Shown here: piece after piece, positions 20,301 through 27,708 of the stretch
How the letters are laid out: each line of letters starts with the position of its first letter
How positions within the stretch are numbered: the stretch's first letter is position 1
Assembly (NCBI GenBank): GCA_947502885.1
Contig: CANNBP010000007.1
Location: 1-64,000, forward strand
Source of the DNA: an uncultured Aquimarina sp.
GTDB taxonomy: Bacteria > Bacteroidota > Bacteroidia > Flavobacteriales > Flavobacteriaceae
DNA length: 64,000 nucleotides
Direction: 5' to 3'
Made by a program: the position numbers and the translations under genes
The notes under the pieces: model-generated
Seen by the model: only the letters and a program-made list of their open reading frames with translations
Databases searched by the model: none
Told to the model about the DNA's origin: nothing

Positions 20301-21385
20301 AAATTATTGAAAATTACAGAAAGGCAAAAACCATAATCAAAGGAACAACATCTAATCATAAACTCGAATTTGCTTTGGCAAAAGGAATGTGGGTTTTTCA
20401 ATGTACAGAAGGAAATGTTCTTGAGATGTATAAACTTACTGAAGAAATGACCAGTGCTTCAAAAGCATTGAATAATACAGATTATTTAGCACAAACCTAT
20501 GGTTTTCTATGTCAAACAAGATTTTTTGAAGGAGATTTTGAAGGGTGTATACAGGCATGTCACGAATGTTACCAAGTGTATGATAAAGAACAAGGAAAAC
20601 AAAAACAGATTAAAGATGGTCTTGATCCATATATCACCTGTATGAGTTTTGAGGCCCTTGCTCAATTATTTTTGGGGCATGTAGATACCGCGATTAGAAT
20701 TATCGAAAAAACACTAAAAGAAGCAAAATCATACAATTGGCCCAACCTTACTATCGGTATTTTTGCACAAACATCAAGGTTATATCTGTATATATCATCG
20801 TTTTTGCCAAATTGTGAGTTCGAAAAAAAATTACTTAATTCTTTAAATGAAGAAGTGTCTATGTTTAAAGAAAAAGGTATTTTCTCTTATTGGGAAAGTG
20901 CTATTACTTTGAATAAAGTTTCTGCAGAAGCACTTAACGGAGATCTAGATGCATTTGATCAATACGAAGAAGCAAGAAAAAAATGGGCGCCAAAAACATC
21001 GGCAAAAGCTTATTATGATTTAGTTGAAGCAGTTGTTTGCATTACTAACTTTGATTTTGGAAAAGCGTTGGCCATAGCTAATGAATCAATAGCATTTGCA
21101 GATGAGTATAAAGTAAAGTTTGGCTTGGCATATGCCTACTGTTTTAAAGCAAAGGCTTTACATGGTATGGGAAAGAATGAAGAGGCGCTCAAAGCGTTTA
21201 ATGAGGCAATACTTGTATGTAGAGAACAAAAGTCAAAATGGATAGAATTATTTGTGTTAAAAGCACTCAAGAATTTCATTTTAAAAGAAGGAATAGATAA
21301 AAATGAATATATATCTTTAGACGATATTCATATATCATCTAAATATTCATTTACTTTAATTAAAAACCAGAATGTTTTACTCTGA
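17342..21385 (+). CDS. Multidomain Ser/Thr kinase - cyclase-like - AAA ATPase - TPR protein
   Basis: 1347 aa. Kinase domain ~19-290: GEGASGLV loop, Lys48 in AIK, catalytic HRDLKPEN (His145, Asp147), Asp168 of DFG, and CAPEQ. Residues ~325-500 resemble a class III nucleotide cyclase (GGHIAGTLADNVMIYFGYP, then IRMGINSGMI). The first metal-binding Asp is missing, replaced in the ITVLCIKLSL strand, so it is probably inactive. The AAA/ATPase part has a Walker A (GQAGIGKS, ~538) and a Walker B (FVFIVEDLHWID, ~663). The C-terminal ~450 residues are TPR-like helices. This order matches large signalling kinases with cyclase-AAA-TPR modules seen in bacteria. It is placed between an FHA reader and a NAT-like enzyme, from which only 14 bases separate it. 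No membrane segment. Confidence 0.9.
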   Translation: MRGGSDNFVKDYINDLGNYRFLEIIGEGASGLVCKAIQESTGQIVAIKTIKFTDKAELQKSAYQVARFERETSLYAQMNHPHIIKLLDKGYSKNKDPYAVFEYLSGETLKEWITRKKDVFEAEIGALMGEVLDAIAYAHKKGIIHRDLKPENIMINTTGSKSHAKILDFGIGLFSQDHNEYENNDTGLAQKMVGTPAYCAPEQLRGEPPTIKSDLYAWGLIFIECLTGQKVMDGENISVILQQQLSTKNVPLPTSVIGHPLADILSRVVMKNPARRSGDASIVYEEYSKIDLKSVLNKIVREQVVTRSEDQLTMVNPLGWEHHKSEKRQITVLCIKLSLILKKETTLDLETFDTLQKDQLNLCRDIAMGYGGHIAGTLADNVMIYFGYPQLSDNDARMAGRTALEVLNEIEKRNALLSKEQGINLEIRMGINSGMILSKKNALPEGQVPNTAFNLVYESKPGEILVSQNTKKLLDPFLDFEPATNGFLLIGERQTESLLFLNPKSVARTIVGRDEELKTILDHWKNKDTKNNGILVKGQAGIGKSKLIYEVKRQVLNAKGTVHHCRCLPEYQNTALYPIFEMLKKHLDIQETTNDNDIVLKLEQALIDAQCDVELSLPILCSWFSIPISKYTTYPISHERRKKIILEILERLVLDIANKNKFVFIVEDLHWIDPTSESFLEQLLQQNINDKCLVLLSARPEFTSGWITDLVEKIELSPLDQSFMKLLIEGVLDGVEVSDEVVQLITSRTDGVALYIEELTYMLYEKGILKLKDGTYVLSGHIEDIEVPPTLTELLQSRLESIGIAMETAQLAATIGREFSHNHLVKSSLKDEALVQADLDLFINANIIYRRRKVNGGGYMFRHSLMRDAAFQSMTTKPRKEAHRRIALTLKQEFKKHPKRNVQHLAHHFHQAEEHKEAINFYNIAADIEMQKKLGHLESLNLTNKALALIELLKKRSSADYNSTEEAKLRIHKAAVLTNKSRWNHPEIIENYRKAKTIIKGTTSNHKLEFALAKGMWVFQCTEGNVLEMYKLTEEMTSASKALNNTDYLAQTYGFLCQTRFFEGDFEGCIQACHECYQVYDKEQGKQKQIKDGLDPYITCMSFEALAQLFLGHVDTAIRIIEKTLKEAKSYNWPNLTIGIFAQTSRLYLYISSFLPNCEFEKKLLNSLNEEVSMFKEKGIFSYWESAITLNKVSAEALNGDLDAFDQYEEARKKWAPKTSAKAYYDLVEAVVCITNFDFGKALAIANESIAFADEYKVKFGLAYAYCFKAKALHGMGKNEEALKAFNEAILVCREQKSKWIELFVLKALKNFILKEGIDKNEYISLDDIHISSKYSFTLIKNQNVLL

Positions 21386-21399
21386 TAAAAACTAAACTT

Positions 21400-22263
21400 A
21401 TGGATAATCAAACATTAATAGAGCCACATATTGCTATAACTCCAGAGATTGCACAAAGTGTTTTGAAACGCTTTCAAATTGATCTAGAATTAGAATGTAA
21501 CCAAGAAGGTTTAACCTTGTTGTATCAAGCATGGTGCAGAAATATTCCATTTGATAATTTTTGGAAAAGATTAGATCGAAGCCAAAAAGCTTTTTCTAAG
21601 CACGAGCAAATGGTTGCAGATGATTTTTTTAAAATTTGGCTTGATCACGGCGTAGGAGGAACATGCTGGACAACTACAAATGCGATGTTTCAATTATTAA
21701 AATATATGGGATTTGACACATATTTTGTTGGTGGATCTATGGGAGATATGGGAGTTATAAACCATGGTAGCTTGGTTGTATCTGTTAACGAAGGAAAAGA
21801 GTTTCTTATAGATACTTCTATTCTTAATGAAAAACCAATTGATATTAGTGGTATAGATATAGAACATGCCGTTCATCCGATTCAGATAACCGAAGAATCA
21901 GAAACAATAAAAGTTGTGTTTGAGCATGTAAGTAAAAGAGATTTTATGCCCTGCGCAATCCTAAAAAGCGGAATAGAACCTAAAGAAGTCAAAGCACACT
22001 ACGATGTTAGTATAGATAACAGTTTGTTTAATGACTGTGTATATATTAGAAAAAATGATAAAAAAGGAGTGCATGCCATTGTAGGTAACACCTATTTTAT
22101 AAAAACAACAGAGAACATTGAGAAAAAAGAATTAAATGAAACTGAACTTGCAGAAGTTTTATCTAGTGTAATGGGTTTTTCTCAAGAAATAGTATCTCAT
22201 ATTACCAAAACAGACTTATTTGTCATACCCGAAGAAAGCATATTATTAACATTAACTAAATAA
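21400..22263 (+). CDS. Arylamine N-acetyltransferase-like acyltransferase
   Basis: 287 aa, close to the usual NAT length. The Cys-His-Asp triad can be placed: Cys89 in GVGGTCW, His122 in INHGSLVV and Asp138 in FLIDTS. The spacing (33 and 16 residues) is close to that of NAT enzymes. The N-terminal helical bundle ends with IPFDN, another family signature. NAT-fold enzymes transfer acyl groups from CoA to amines, and relatives act as amide synthases in natural-product pathways. Here it follows the kinase gene by 14 bases and precedes two unrecognised genes by 11 bases. This argues for a dedicated, possibly biosynthetic, role rather than xenobiotic metabolism; that is inference. Confidence 0.8.
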   Translation: MDNQTLIEPHIAITPEIAQSVLKRFQIDLELECNQEGLTLLYQAWCRNIPFDNFWKRLDRSQKAFSKHEQMVADDFFKIWLDHGVGGTCWTTTNAMFQLLKYMGFDTYFVGGSMGDMGVINHGSLVVSVNEGKEFLIDTSILNEKPIDISGIDIEHAVHPIQITEESETIKVVFEHVSKRDFMPCAILKSGIEPKEVKAHYDVSIDNSLFNDCVYIRKNDKKGVHAIVGNTYFIKTTENIEKKELNETELAEVLSSVMGFSQEIVSHITKTDLFVIPEESILLTLTK

Positions 22264-22274
22264 ACGTAAAAACA

Positions 22275-22913
22275 ATGGAAACTGAAACGCTTAAAACCGC
22301 ATCGACGGAAACATCAATCAACGAAAAAATTAACCGTGACCTTGTAAGATTCATGAAGATATTGTCTGATAATACAGAGAATACAAAGACACTTATGAAA
22401 GGTTTTGAAGAAAAACTTGCGATTGCAGTAAAAAATCAAGACGATAAAGGGATACAAGAATACCAAAACAAAATTGTAGGATTGATCTATGGTCGTATGG
22501 AAACAGAAGAAGGAGCACAACAAATGACTTCTGCCATCTTTTCTGATATTCGAAATTTAGATTCTAACTGGTGGGCTGTAAACAAAGTTATCGGGAGATC
22601 AACAACAGAATTAATTTGGGGATATGCTTGGAGTACTCAGGACCAAACTGCATTTATCAACTTTATAAATGTTGTAAAGAACAGTCCGGAGTTAAACTTT
22701 CCAGAATTGGCAAGACTTTTAAGGTCATCTGAAGAGAATAGTGTTCAATATCGTACCGATTTTATTGCAGCTATCCAAAATGTTCAAGAGCAAATAAAGC
22801 CTCAAATGAGCCCAAGATTAGTTGATACCTTGGTAGAAAAATCAAGCTATCCTGCATCAGAGCAAGAGCTTGAAACATTATTTGATAATCTTGTAGAGCC
22901 AAAAACTTGGTAA
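22275..22913 (+). CDS. Unrecognised helical protein of the FHA/kinase unit
   Basis: 212 aa, acidic to neutral, nearly all helix, without cysteine, signal peptide or membrane segment. It has a Trp-rich middle (DSNWWAVNKV, TTELIWGYAWS) and a C-terminus ending SEQELETLFDNLVEPKTW. It starts 11 bases after the NAT-like gene, and the next gene overlaps its end by 7 bases, so translation is probably coupled. I recognise no family. It could be a scaffold, a substrate of the kinase or the NAT-like enzyme, or a long precursor protein. No specific function is claimed. Confidence 0.75.
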   Translation: METETLKTASTETSINEKINRDLVRFMKILSDNTENTKTLMKGFEEKLAIAVKNQDDKGIQEYQNKIVGLIYGRMETEEGAQQMTSAIFSDIRNLDSNWWAVNKVIGRSTTELIWGYAWSTQDQTAFINFINVVKNSPELNFPELARLLRSSEENSVQYRTDFIAAIQNVQEQIKPQMSPRLVDTLVEKSSYPASEQELETLFDNLVEPKTW

Positions 22914-23884
22914 AACCTACTGATCATACAATAATACCATGCATTTTTCCCATTGGTGAGGAATGCATGGTGTCTTTTTTGGCAGCAGATCGAATTGAAA
23001 AACAATTAACAAGGTTTTATCCCAGACAAGAGTTAACTTATGTTTTCGAGTTTAGAGTAGAATCAGGAAAAGATCAGGTAGATCTGGCTATGGCATTTGC
23101 AGAAAAAGATGATTTACTTTTTTTAAAAGATCAATATGCTCAAAAAAACAATCAAAGCAAGGTTGCCAATTGGCTAGATAATTGCATTCAGCTTCTTAGT
23201 AAAGATCAAGCGGTAAAAAGCTTTTGGGTAGAGTCAGATCTTGACGGAATACGTGACGATCATATACCAAGTCTATTTATAAGCCCAAAAAAAGAAATTA
23301 ATTCGCCTCAAGAGACACAACATTTTTTTGAAGTTCTTAATTTTTCTCAACAAGATAAAAGAAGTAATGATCTTTTAAAAGAATGTGTTAATGCATTACA
23401 AGATGGACAATATATAGAGCATCTAGGAGTAATGCATTCTAGAGGGAATACCAAAACGACAAGATTGTATATCCGAGGGTTTAATGTCTCGTCACTGTTT
23501 GTTTTTTTAGATCGTATACAGTGGCCTGGAGATAAAGAGTTGTTAGTAAAGCAGTTCGATGATATGACCATGGTTTCTTATATCAGTATAGCAATAGAGT
23601 TTAATGATAACTGGTTACCTTCTATCGGTATCGAGTTTCATTTAAAAGAAGGAGTTGAACATTCAGAGAAATTTTTATCGCAATTAAAAGATAAAGGTTT
23701 TTGTTCCTCAAAAAGGGTAGAGTCAATTATCGATATTCTTCAGCCTCAAAAAATTAAAAGTGCTAAAGCTAGTTTTAGACGAAAACTTAGTCATTTTAAG
23801 ATAAATATAGGTAAAGACGGTGTAGTAGAACCCAAGGTATATGTACAACTCATACCAGATTACTTAAGTGTTTTTGGGTTTTAA
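22907..23884 (+). CDS. Unrecognised ~325-aa protein of the FHA/kinase unit
   Basis: 325 aa from a TTG start at 22907, overlapping the stop region of the previous gene. The nearest in-frame ATG is at 22964 (306 aa). Visible conserved-looking blocks are HLGVMHSRGNTKTTRLYI, FLDRIQWPGD, WLPSIGIEFHL and a C-terminal KVYVQLIP. Such alternating beta-strand blocks suggest two related alpha/beta halves. I recall similar uncharacterised proteins in natural-product-like neighbourhoods but cannot verify this here. There is no membrane segment. It is the last gene of the unit and is followed by a terminator at 23930. Confidence 0.75.
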   Translation: MVKPTDHTIIPCIFPIGEECMVSFLAADRIEKQLTRFYPRQELTYVFEFRVESGKDQVDLAMAFAEKDDLLFLKDQYAQKNNQSKVANWLDNCIQLLSKDQAVKSFWVESDLDGIRDDHIPSLFISPKKEINSPQETQHFFEVLNFSQQDKRSNDLLKECVNALQDGQYIEHLGVMHSRGNTKTTRLYIRGFNVSSLFVFLDRIQWPGDKELLVKQFDDMTMVSYISIAIEFNDNWLPSIGIEFHLKEGVEHSEKFLSQLKDKGFCSSKRVESIIDILQPQKIKSAKASFRRKLSHFKINIGKDGVVEPKVYVQLIPDYLSVFGF

Positions 23885-23929
23885 CTTTTCTAAATAAATA
23901 ATCAAACTGTAGTTATTGTATAGCATACA

Positions 23930-23981
23930 ACATAGGCTTGTGTTCTTTTTTGTTTTAAAGAATACAAGCCTATGTGTTTTA
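23930..23981 (+). terminator. Terminator after the FHA/kinase unit
   Basis: ACATAGGCTTGT and ACAAGCCTATGT pair perfectly over 12 bases, extended by TTC/GAA and with an AT-rich loop. The hairpin is followed by GTTTT. It lies about 46 bases after the last gene of the unit. The rest of 23885-24170 shows nothing else supportable. Confidence 0.75.
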
Positions 23982-24171
23982 ACTCTATTGATAACTGGTG
24001 TGATTGGCTAAGATTTTATAGAATCGAGATGATGATTCTAAAATTCTATTAGATTACGACGTAATATGGTTATAAGAGAATGGTCTCGTAATTTAAAACA
24101 GAATTTATGCGCGTTATCTTCGAATTAGAGTGTTTATTAGTATGGTAAGAGATAATATTTTGTAATGTCAG

Positions 24172-24211
24172 GAAAAAAGGGACGAGTTTTACCCCAAAAA
24201 AACTCGTTCCC
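24172..24211 (-). terminator. Terminator of the ferritin-like locus
   Basis: GGGACGAGTTTT (24179-24190) pairs with AAAACTCGTTCCC (24199-24211), with one bulged base. On the minus strand the stem is followed by TTTTTTCC. It ends transcription arriving from the ferritin-like gene and its downstream remnant. Confidence 0.75.
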
Positions 24212-24230
24212 TATTTGTAAGAGAGCTCTG

Positions 24231-24407
24231 CTAACTCTCTTTTTCCTGAACATAATCCATATATAACAATGTGTCGAGATCACCCTTGGCAATTTCTAAT
24301 GTATAAAGTAGATCAGAAATTGCTCTTTCTTCTTCTATTTGTTGACTCGCCAATTTGTTTAATAGTTTTTATGTTTCATAATCTTTTTCTTTTAAAAGAG
24401 ATGACAT
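24231..24407 (-). pseudogene. 3' remnant of a ferritin gene
   Basis: On the minus strand, ATG at 24407 begins MSSLLKEKDYET, then a TAA stop at 24369-24371. The same frame continues KLLNKLASQQIEEERAISDL, then LYTLEIAKGDLDTLLYMDYV and a stop at 24231. This is the last helix region and C-terminal tail of bacterial ferritin (the EEE-type segment, then KGDLDTLLYMD). The first three helices are absent and there is an internal stop, so it is a decayed second ferritin copy. It lies only 9 bases behind the 168-aa ferritin-like gene, which has its own, divergent C-terminus. Confidence 0.7.
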
Positions 24408-24416
24408 TTAGTTTGT

Positions 24417-24923
24417 TTAATTTGATGCCATAGTATATTTGGTTTTCGTTTTATAATTTAAATGTAACCCAGTGGTCATATTGTCTTTTACAAAAGTTAT
24501 TTTGCTTGTGAAATGTTGACTGTTCTTCTTCTTAGGTACCATTTCTTGAAATAGTTGTAACAAAAACTCAATAGTTTTATAATCTTTTCCTTTTGAAGCT
24601 AAGGCATATAATTTGCGTTCATTTTTTGAAATATCTTTTTTTTGATCAAGAATATAATCGAATGCCTCTGGAGCAGATTTAAAATCACTTTTTGGTGCCT
24701 TAATAGATATTTCATTTCCAGTTCCAGTTCTTTGTTTTAGATAATTTGAAAACTGCTTAGCATGCCATTGTTCTATTTCAGCATTTTTTAACAAAAGTTT
24801 AGAAAATCCATTATAAGGAGTGTTTTCAAACCATTCTGCTACTGCCAAAAATGAATAACAGGCATACCACTTCTTATTAATAATTTGACCTATTGCCGAC
24901 TGTATGTTGTTTCTAATTGCCAT
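24417..24923 (-). CDS. Ferritin-like protein with degenerate metal site
   Basis: 168 aa. The pattern follows bacterial ferritin: an N-terminal helix (IGQIINKKWYACYSFLAVAE), GF-K-LL, E-x-x-H (Glu51, His54) in the second helix, then KDYKTIEFLLQLFQEMV in the fourth. Several ligands usual in the ferroxidase centre are replaced: the helix-1 Glu corresponds to Lys18, the helix-3 Glu to Lys, and the helix-4 EEE segment to a PKKK-like stretch. The C-terminal ~35 residues are unlike ferritin. It may have lost iron oxidation and serve a structural or DNA-binding-like role; this is inference. A remnant of a more typical ferritin follows immediately. Confidence 0.75.
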   Translation of the reverse strand: MAIRNNIQSAIGQIINKKWYACYSFLAVAEWFENTPYNGFSKLLLKNAEIEQWHAKQFSNYLKQRTGTGNEISIKAPKSDFKSAPEAFDYILDQKKDISKNERKLYALASKGKDYKTIEFLLQLFQEMVPKKKNSQHFTSKITFVKDNMTTGLHLNYKTKTKYTMASN

Positions 24924-24964
24924 AATAGTTGACTTTTATTAAAACGATATTACTTTACTTAGTT

Positions 24965-25062
24965 AATTAATACACAATATGTGTTGTGATTAATTTTCTT
25001 ATGCAAGTTTAGGGGTTTTGTGTCTGCAAACATATTTCATCATATTTCAGTCATCATGAAAT
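24965..25062. promoter_or_regulatory. Two inverted repeats in the divergent ferritin/PPTase control region
   Basis: AATTAATACACAA (24965-24977) pairs with TTGTGATTAATT (24984-24995) with one bulge. Further on, ATTTCAT (25034-25040) pairs with ATGAAAT (25056-25062). Both lie in the 334-base gap between divergent genes and are candidate operators. No regulator can be assigned. Confidence 0.35.
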
Positions 25063-25257
25063 AAGTTGATATTTGATTGTTTTTCAAGTGTTTGTTGTTT
25101 GTTTCTGTTGCTTTGGTAGGGTTTGATAAAGAATGTGGTATCGTATAGAGAGGTAAAAAATAGGGCGTACTTTTGATATGATAATTGAATGATTTGCTAT
25201 TTTTACTAAATCATTTTAATCTAGAAAACCACTTAGAGATAATTGGGATGTGTATAT

Positions 25258-26025
25258 ATGAAAGTATTTAAAGAAATAATCACCTTTACTCGCAAGAATG
25301 GAGAATTTAAAGCGGTAATTACTGGTGTTACTGGTGATATCACAGAGCTAGAATCTCAAGTCAATCTATTTTTAAATCCAAAGGAGTGTAAAAACTTAGA
25401 CAACTATGTTTTTGAAAAACGTCGTTTGACTTATTTATTAGGAAGATATGCAGCCAAAGAAGCTATTTGTGGTGTTTTACAAATAGAAAATAGAAAAAAC
25501 GTAGAGATAAAGAAGGGTATTTTTGAACAACCTATTGTTTTACACGATAAAAGAGAAAAGGTAGATGTTAGCATTGCACATACCGATGATTGTGCTGTGG
25601 CAATATCTTCTTTTACAGATCACCCTGTTGGGATAGATCTAGAGACAATCGACTCAAAAAACACAGATACGGTAATAGAGCAACTTACCCATGCCGAAAA
25701 TACCATGTTCTCCTCTATTTTTTCAAATGAGCAAAAAAATATTGGTGCAGTTGTGTTTTGGACCGTAAAAGAAGCAATGGCAAAATGTATTAAGACTGGT
25801 CTAATGACTCCATTATCTATTTTTGAATTGGATGAAATACAAGAAATAGATAAAGGATATCGATCTACATTTACCAATTTTGGTCAGTATAAGGCGCATA
25901 GTTATTTGGTAGAAAATGCTATCCTTACTATTGTTATGCCAAAAAATTCGAAGATCGATTTTGAATCAAAGATTCCTTTTGTTTTTAATCAACAAGTACC
26001 TGATGTGAATGCAGCTCCTTTCTAG
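25258..26025 (+). CDS. 4'-phosphopantetheinyl transferase superfamily protein
   Basis: 255 aa from the ATG at 25258 (a TTG at 25243 would add five residues). Signature motifs are VGIDLET (~124-130) and FWTVKEAMAKC (Trp168, Lys171, Glu172), the magnesium/CoA-binding residues of Sfp/HetI-type transferases. It also has RLTYLLGRYAAKEA near the N-terminus and SIAHTDD. Such enzymes attach the phosphopantetheine arm of CoA to carrier proteins. No carrier protein, NRPS or PKS lies in the window, so it may serve fatty acid synthesis or a distant cluster. The 3' end overlaps the convergent LacI-type gene by 41 bases. Confidence 0.88.
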   Translation: MKVFKEIITFTRKNGEFKAVITGVTGDITELESQVNLFLNPKECKNLDNYVFEKRRLTYLLGRYAAKEAICGVLQIENRKNVEIKKGIFEQPIVLHDKREKVDVSIAHTDDCAVAISSFTDHPVGIDLETIDSKNTDTVIEQLTHAENTMFSSIFSNEQKNIGAVVFWTVKEAMAKCIKTGLMTPLSIFELDEIQEIDKGYRSTFTNFGQYKAHSYLVENAILTIVMPKNSKIDFESKIPFVFNQQVPDVNAAPF

Positions 26026-27031
26026 TAGAATCCCTTATAATAAGTGATGTCTTTACTATTTTTGTAGAAACTTTATAATTTTCTGATTTGTTTTCAAGTT
26101 GATTTATAAGTATTTCTGCTGCTGTTCCGCCTAAATCTTCGGCGTGCTGAGAAACGGTAGTTAATTTAGGAAACGAGTGTTTGGATAATAAACCATCTGT
26201 AAATCCAATAACAGAAATATCAGTAGGTATTTTATATCCTAACTTATGAGACATATTAATGGTAACTGCAGCTGCAGTCTCGTCCAAACCTAGTACAGCA
26301 TCAATGGTATTATTCTTTAAGAAATTTTCAATTTCATTTTCTAATGTATCAGAGCTTTCTATATGTAGTTCAGTAAGAATCACGTCTGGGTACATGTCTG
26401 CAACCTCTCTAGCTCCTTCTAAACGTAAGCTTGCTACACTAACTTCATTACTAATTGTTGTAATGGTTGCAATTTTTTTACACCCGGTGTCTACTAGATA
26501 TTGAATAGCGTTTTTAGAAGCTACCTTGTCGTCTACAATAACTTTATCACAAGAGATATCATTACTAACTCGATCAAACATTACAATTGGCACCTTGTCT
26601 CTTTCGAGAGCTTTAAAATGATCAAATTTATCAACTACCTGTGTTTCTTGACTTAAGGCTACAATAAAACCATCTACACTACTATAGTTTAGCATTTCTA
26701 CATACTCAATCTCTTTGTTATAGGATTCATTCGTGATGCAGGTAAGTATTTTGTAACCTCTCTTAGATGCTTCTTGTTCAATGCCGTATAAGGCTTTAGC
26801 AAAAAAATGATTAAGGATCTCGGGTAAAATAACACCAATTGTTTTGGTCTTACTACTCTTTAAACTTACCGCCAAAGCATTAGGCTTGTAATTGTAAAAG
26901 TTAGCTAGTTCGTGTACTCTATTGATTGTCTTTTGACTTATCTCATGATCGTTTTTTAACGATTTTGACACTGTAGAAATTGAAAGATTTAACTCTCTTG
27001 CCAATTGTTTTAGTGTAACTTTTTTCCTCAT
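25985..27031 (-). CDS. LacI-family transcriptional regulator
   Basis: 348 aa. The N-terminal LacI HTH reads VTLKQLARELNLSISTVSKS followed by LKNDHEIS, with the hinge segment ANFYNYKPNALAVSL. The periplasmic-binding-like effector domain follows (KTIGVILPEI, DGFIVALS, PIVMFDRVS). It ends TTVSQHAEDLGGTAAEILI, typical of the family. LacI regulators in Bacteroidetes usually respond to sugars or their phosphates. The divergent neighbour is the arsenosugar cluster, 259 bases away, which raises the possibility that this protein controls it; there is no direct evidence. Its 3' end overlaps the PPTase gene tail to tail. Confidence 0.93.
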   Translation of the reverse strand: MRKKVTLKQLARELNLSISTVSKSLKNDHEISQKTINRVHELANFYNYKPNALAVSLKSSKTKTIGVILPEILNHFFAKALYGIEQEASKRGYKILTCITNESYNKEIEYVEMLNYSSVDGFIVALSQETQVVDKFDHFKALERDKVPIVMFDRVSNDISCDKVIVDDKVASKNAIQYLVDTGCKKIATITTISNEVSVASLRLEGAREVADMYPDVILTELHIESSDTLENEIENFLKNNTIDAVLGLDETAAAVTINMSHKLGYKIPTDISVIGFTDGLLSKHSFPKLTTVSQHAEDLGGTAAEILINQLENKSENYKVSTKIVKTSLIIRDSTRKELHSHQVLVD

Positions 27032-27063
27032 AATCCAATGTTTAACACCTTAGTGGGGCTATA

Positions 27064-27111
27064 GTATTAGGTATTCCGAGCCTAATTTAAGCTTTTTTCT
27101 TCACCTAATAC
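27064..27111. promoter_or_regulatory. Inverted repeat between lacI-type gene and arsenosugar cluster
   Basis: GTATTAGGT (27064-27072) and ACCTAATAC (27103-27111) are perfect 9-base arms 30 bases apart. The left arm starts 33 bases upstream of the LacI-type start codon. This is a possible operator pair for autoregulation or for the divergent cluster. Confidence 0.35.
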
Positions 27112-27290
27112 CGACTCAAGGACCAGTAAATAAGTGTAAGATACTCATTTTTAGGAAAAAAATAATTTGTATTTAGTTTGGGTTTTTTATCTTACCAATT
27201 CATTAAAAAAAATAGCAGATAAATGTTGAAAGTTTAATAACATATTTGCGACTTATAATTTTATACCTATAACCCATAAACAATTACCAG

Positions 27291-27626
27291 ATGTCAAAAA
27301 CATATTATGATCCAGCCGATTTACGAAAATTTGGAAAAATCACAGAATGGAACGAAGAATTAGGAACCAAATTTTTTGATTATTACGGTAAGGTTTTTGA
27401 AGAAGGAGCACTAACGGCCAGAGAAAAATCATTAATAGCATTAGCTGTTTCGCATGTTGTTAAATGCCCATACTGTATTGATGCATATACAAAAGATGGA
27501 TTGCAAAGAGGTATTACAAAAGAAGAAATGATGGAAGCTGTGCATGCAGGAGCGGCTATAGAAAGTGGAGCAACATTAGTGCATGGTGTGCAAATGATGA
27601 ATAAATACGAGAAGCTCTCGATGTAA
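27291..27626 (+). CDS. AhpD/carboxymuconolactone decarboxylase-like protein of the arsenosugar cluster
   Basis: 111 aa. The redox motif Cys59-Pro-Tyr-Cys62 is followed by IDAYTKDGLQRG, the AhpD-type active site. The helical LTAREKSLIALAVSHVVKC segment is typical of carboxymuconolactone decarboxylase-fold peroxidases. A protein of this kind (arsenosugar biosynthesis-associated peroxidase-like) is regularly found next to arsS in Bacteroidetes, from family knowledge. It probably handles thiol-arsenic redox steps or protects the pathway; the precise role is unproven. It is the first gene of the cluster, 82 bases before arsS. A CATATTTG sequence at 27240-27247 could be part of its promoter. Confidence 0.85.
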   Translation: MSKTYYDPADLRKFGKITEWNEELGTKFFDYYGKVFEEGALTAREKSLIALAVSHVVKCPYCIDAYTKDGLQRGITKEEMMEAVHAGAAIESGATLVHGVQMMNKYEKLSM

Positions 27627-27708
27627 AACGCATGTATAAGCAAAGTGTTTATGCTCCCAGATAATAGAGATATTTTTGATCTCAAAACATTAATTAGAAG
27701 TACAGAAG

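Noticed and set aside
17342..21385. Kinase-AAA-TPR protein as an NLR-like antiphage defence gene
   Set aside because: No dedicated killing effector domain is fused and no defence genes are adjacent; a signalling role fits better.
25258..26025. NRPS/PKS cluster marked by the phosphopantetheinyl transferase
   Set aside because: No carrier protein, condensation, adenylation or ketosynthase domain occurs in the window.
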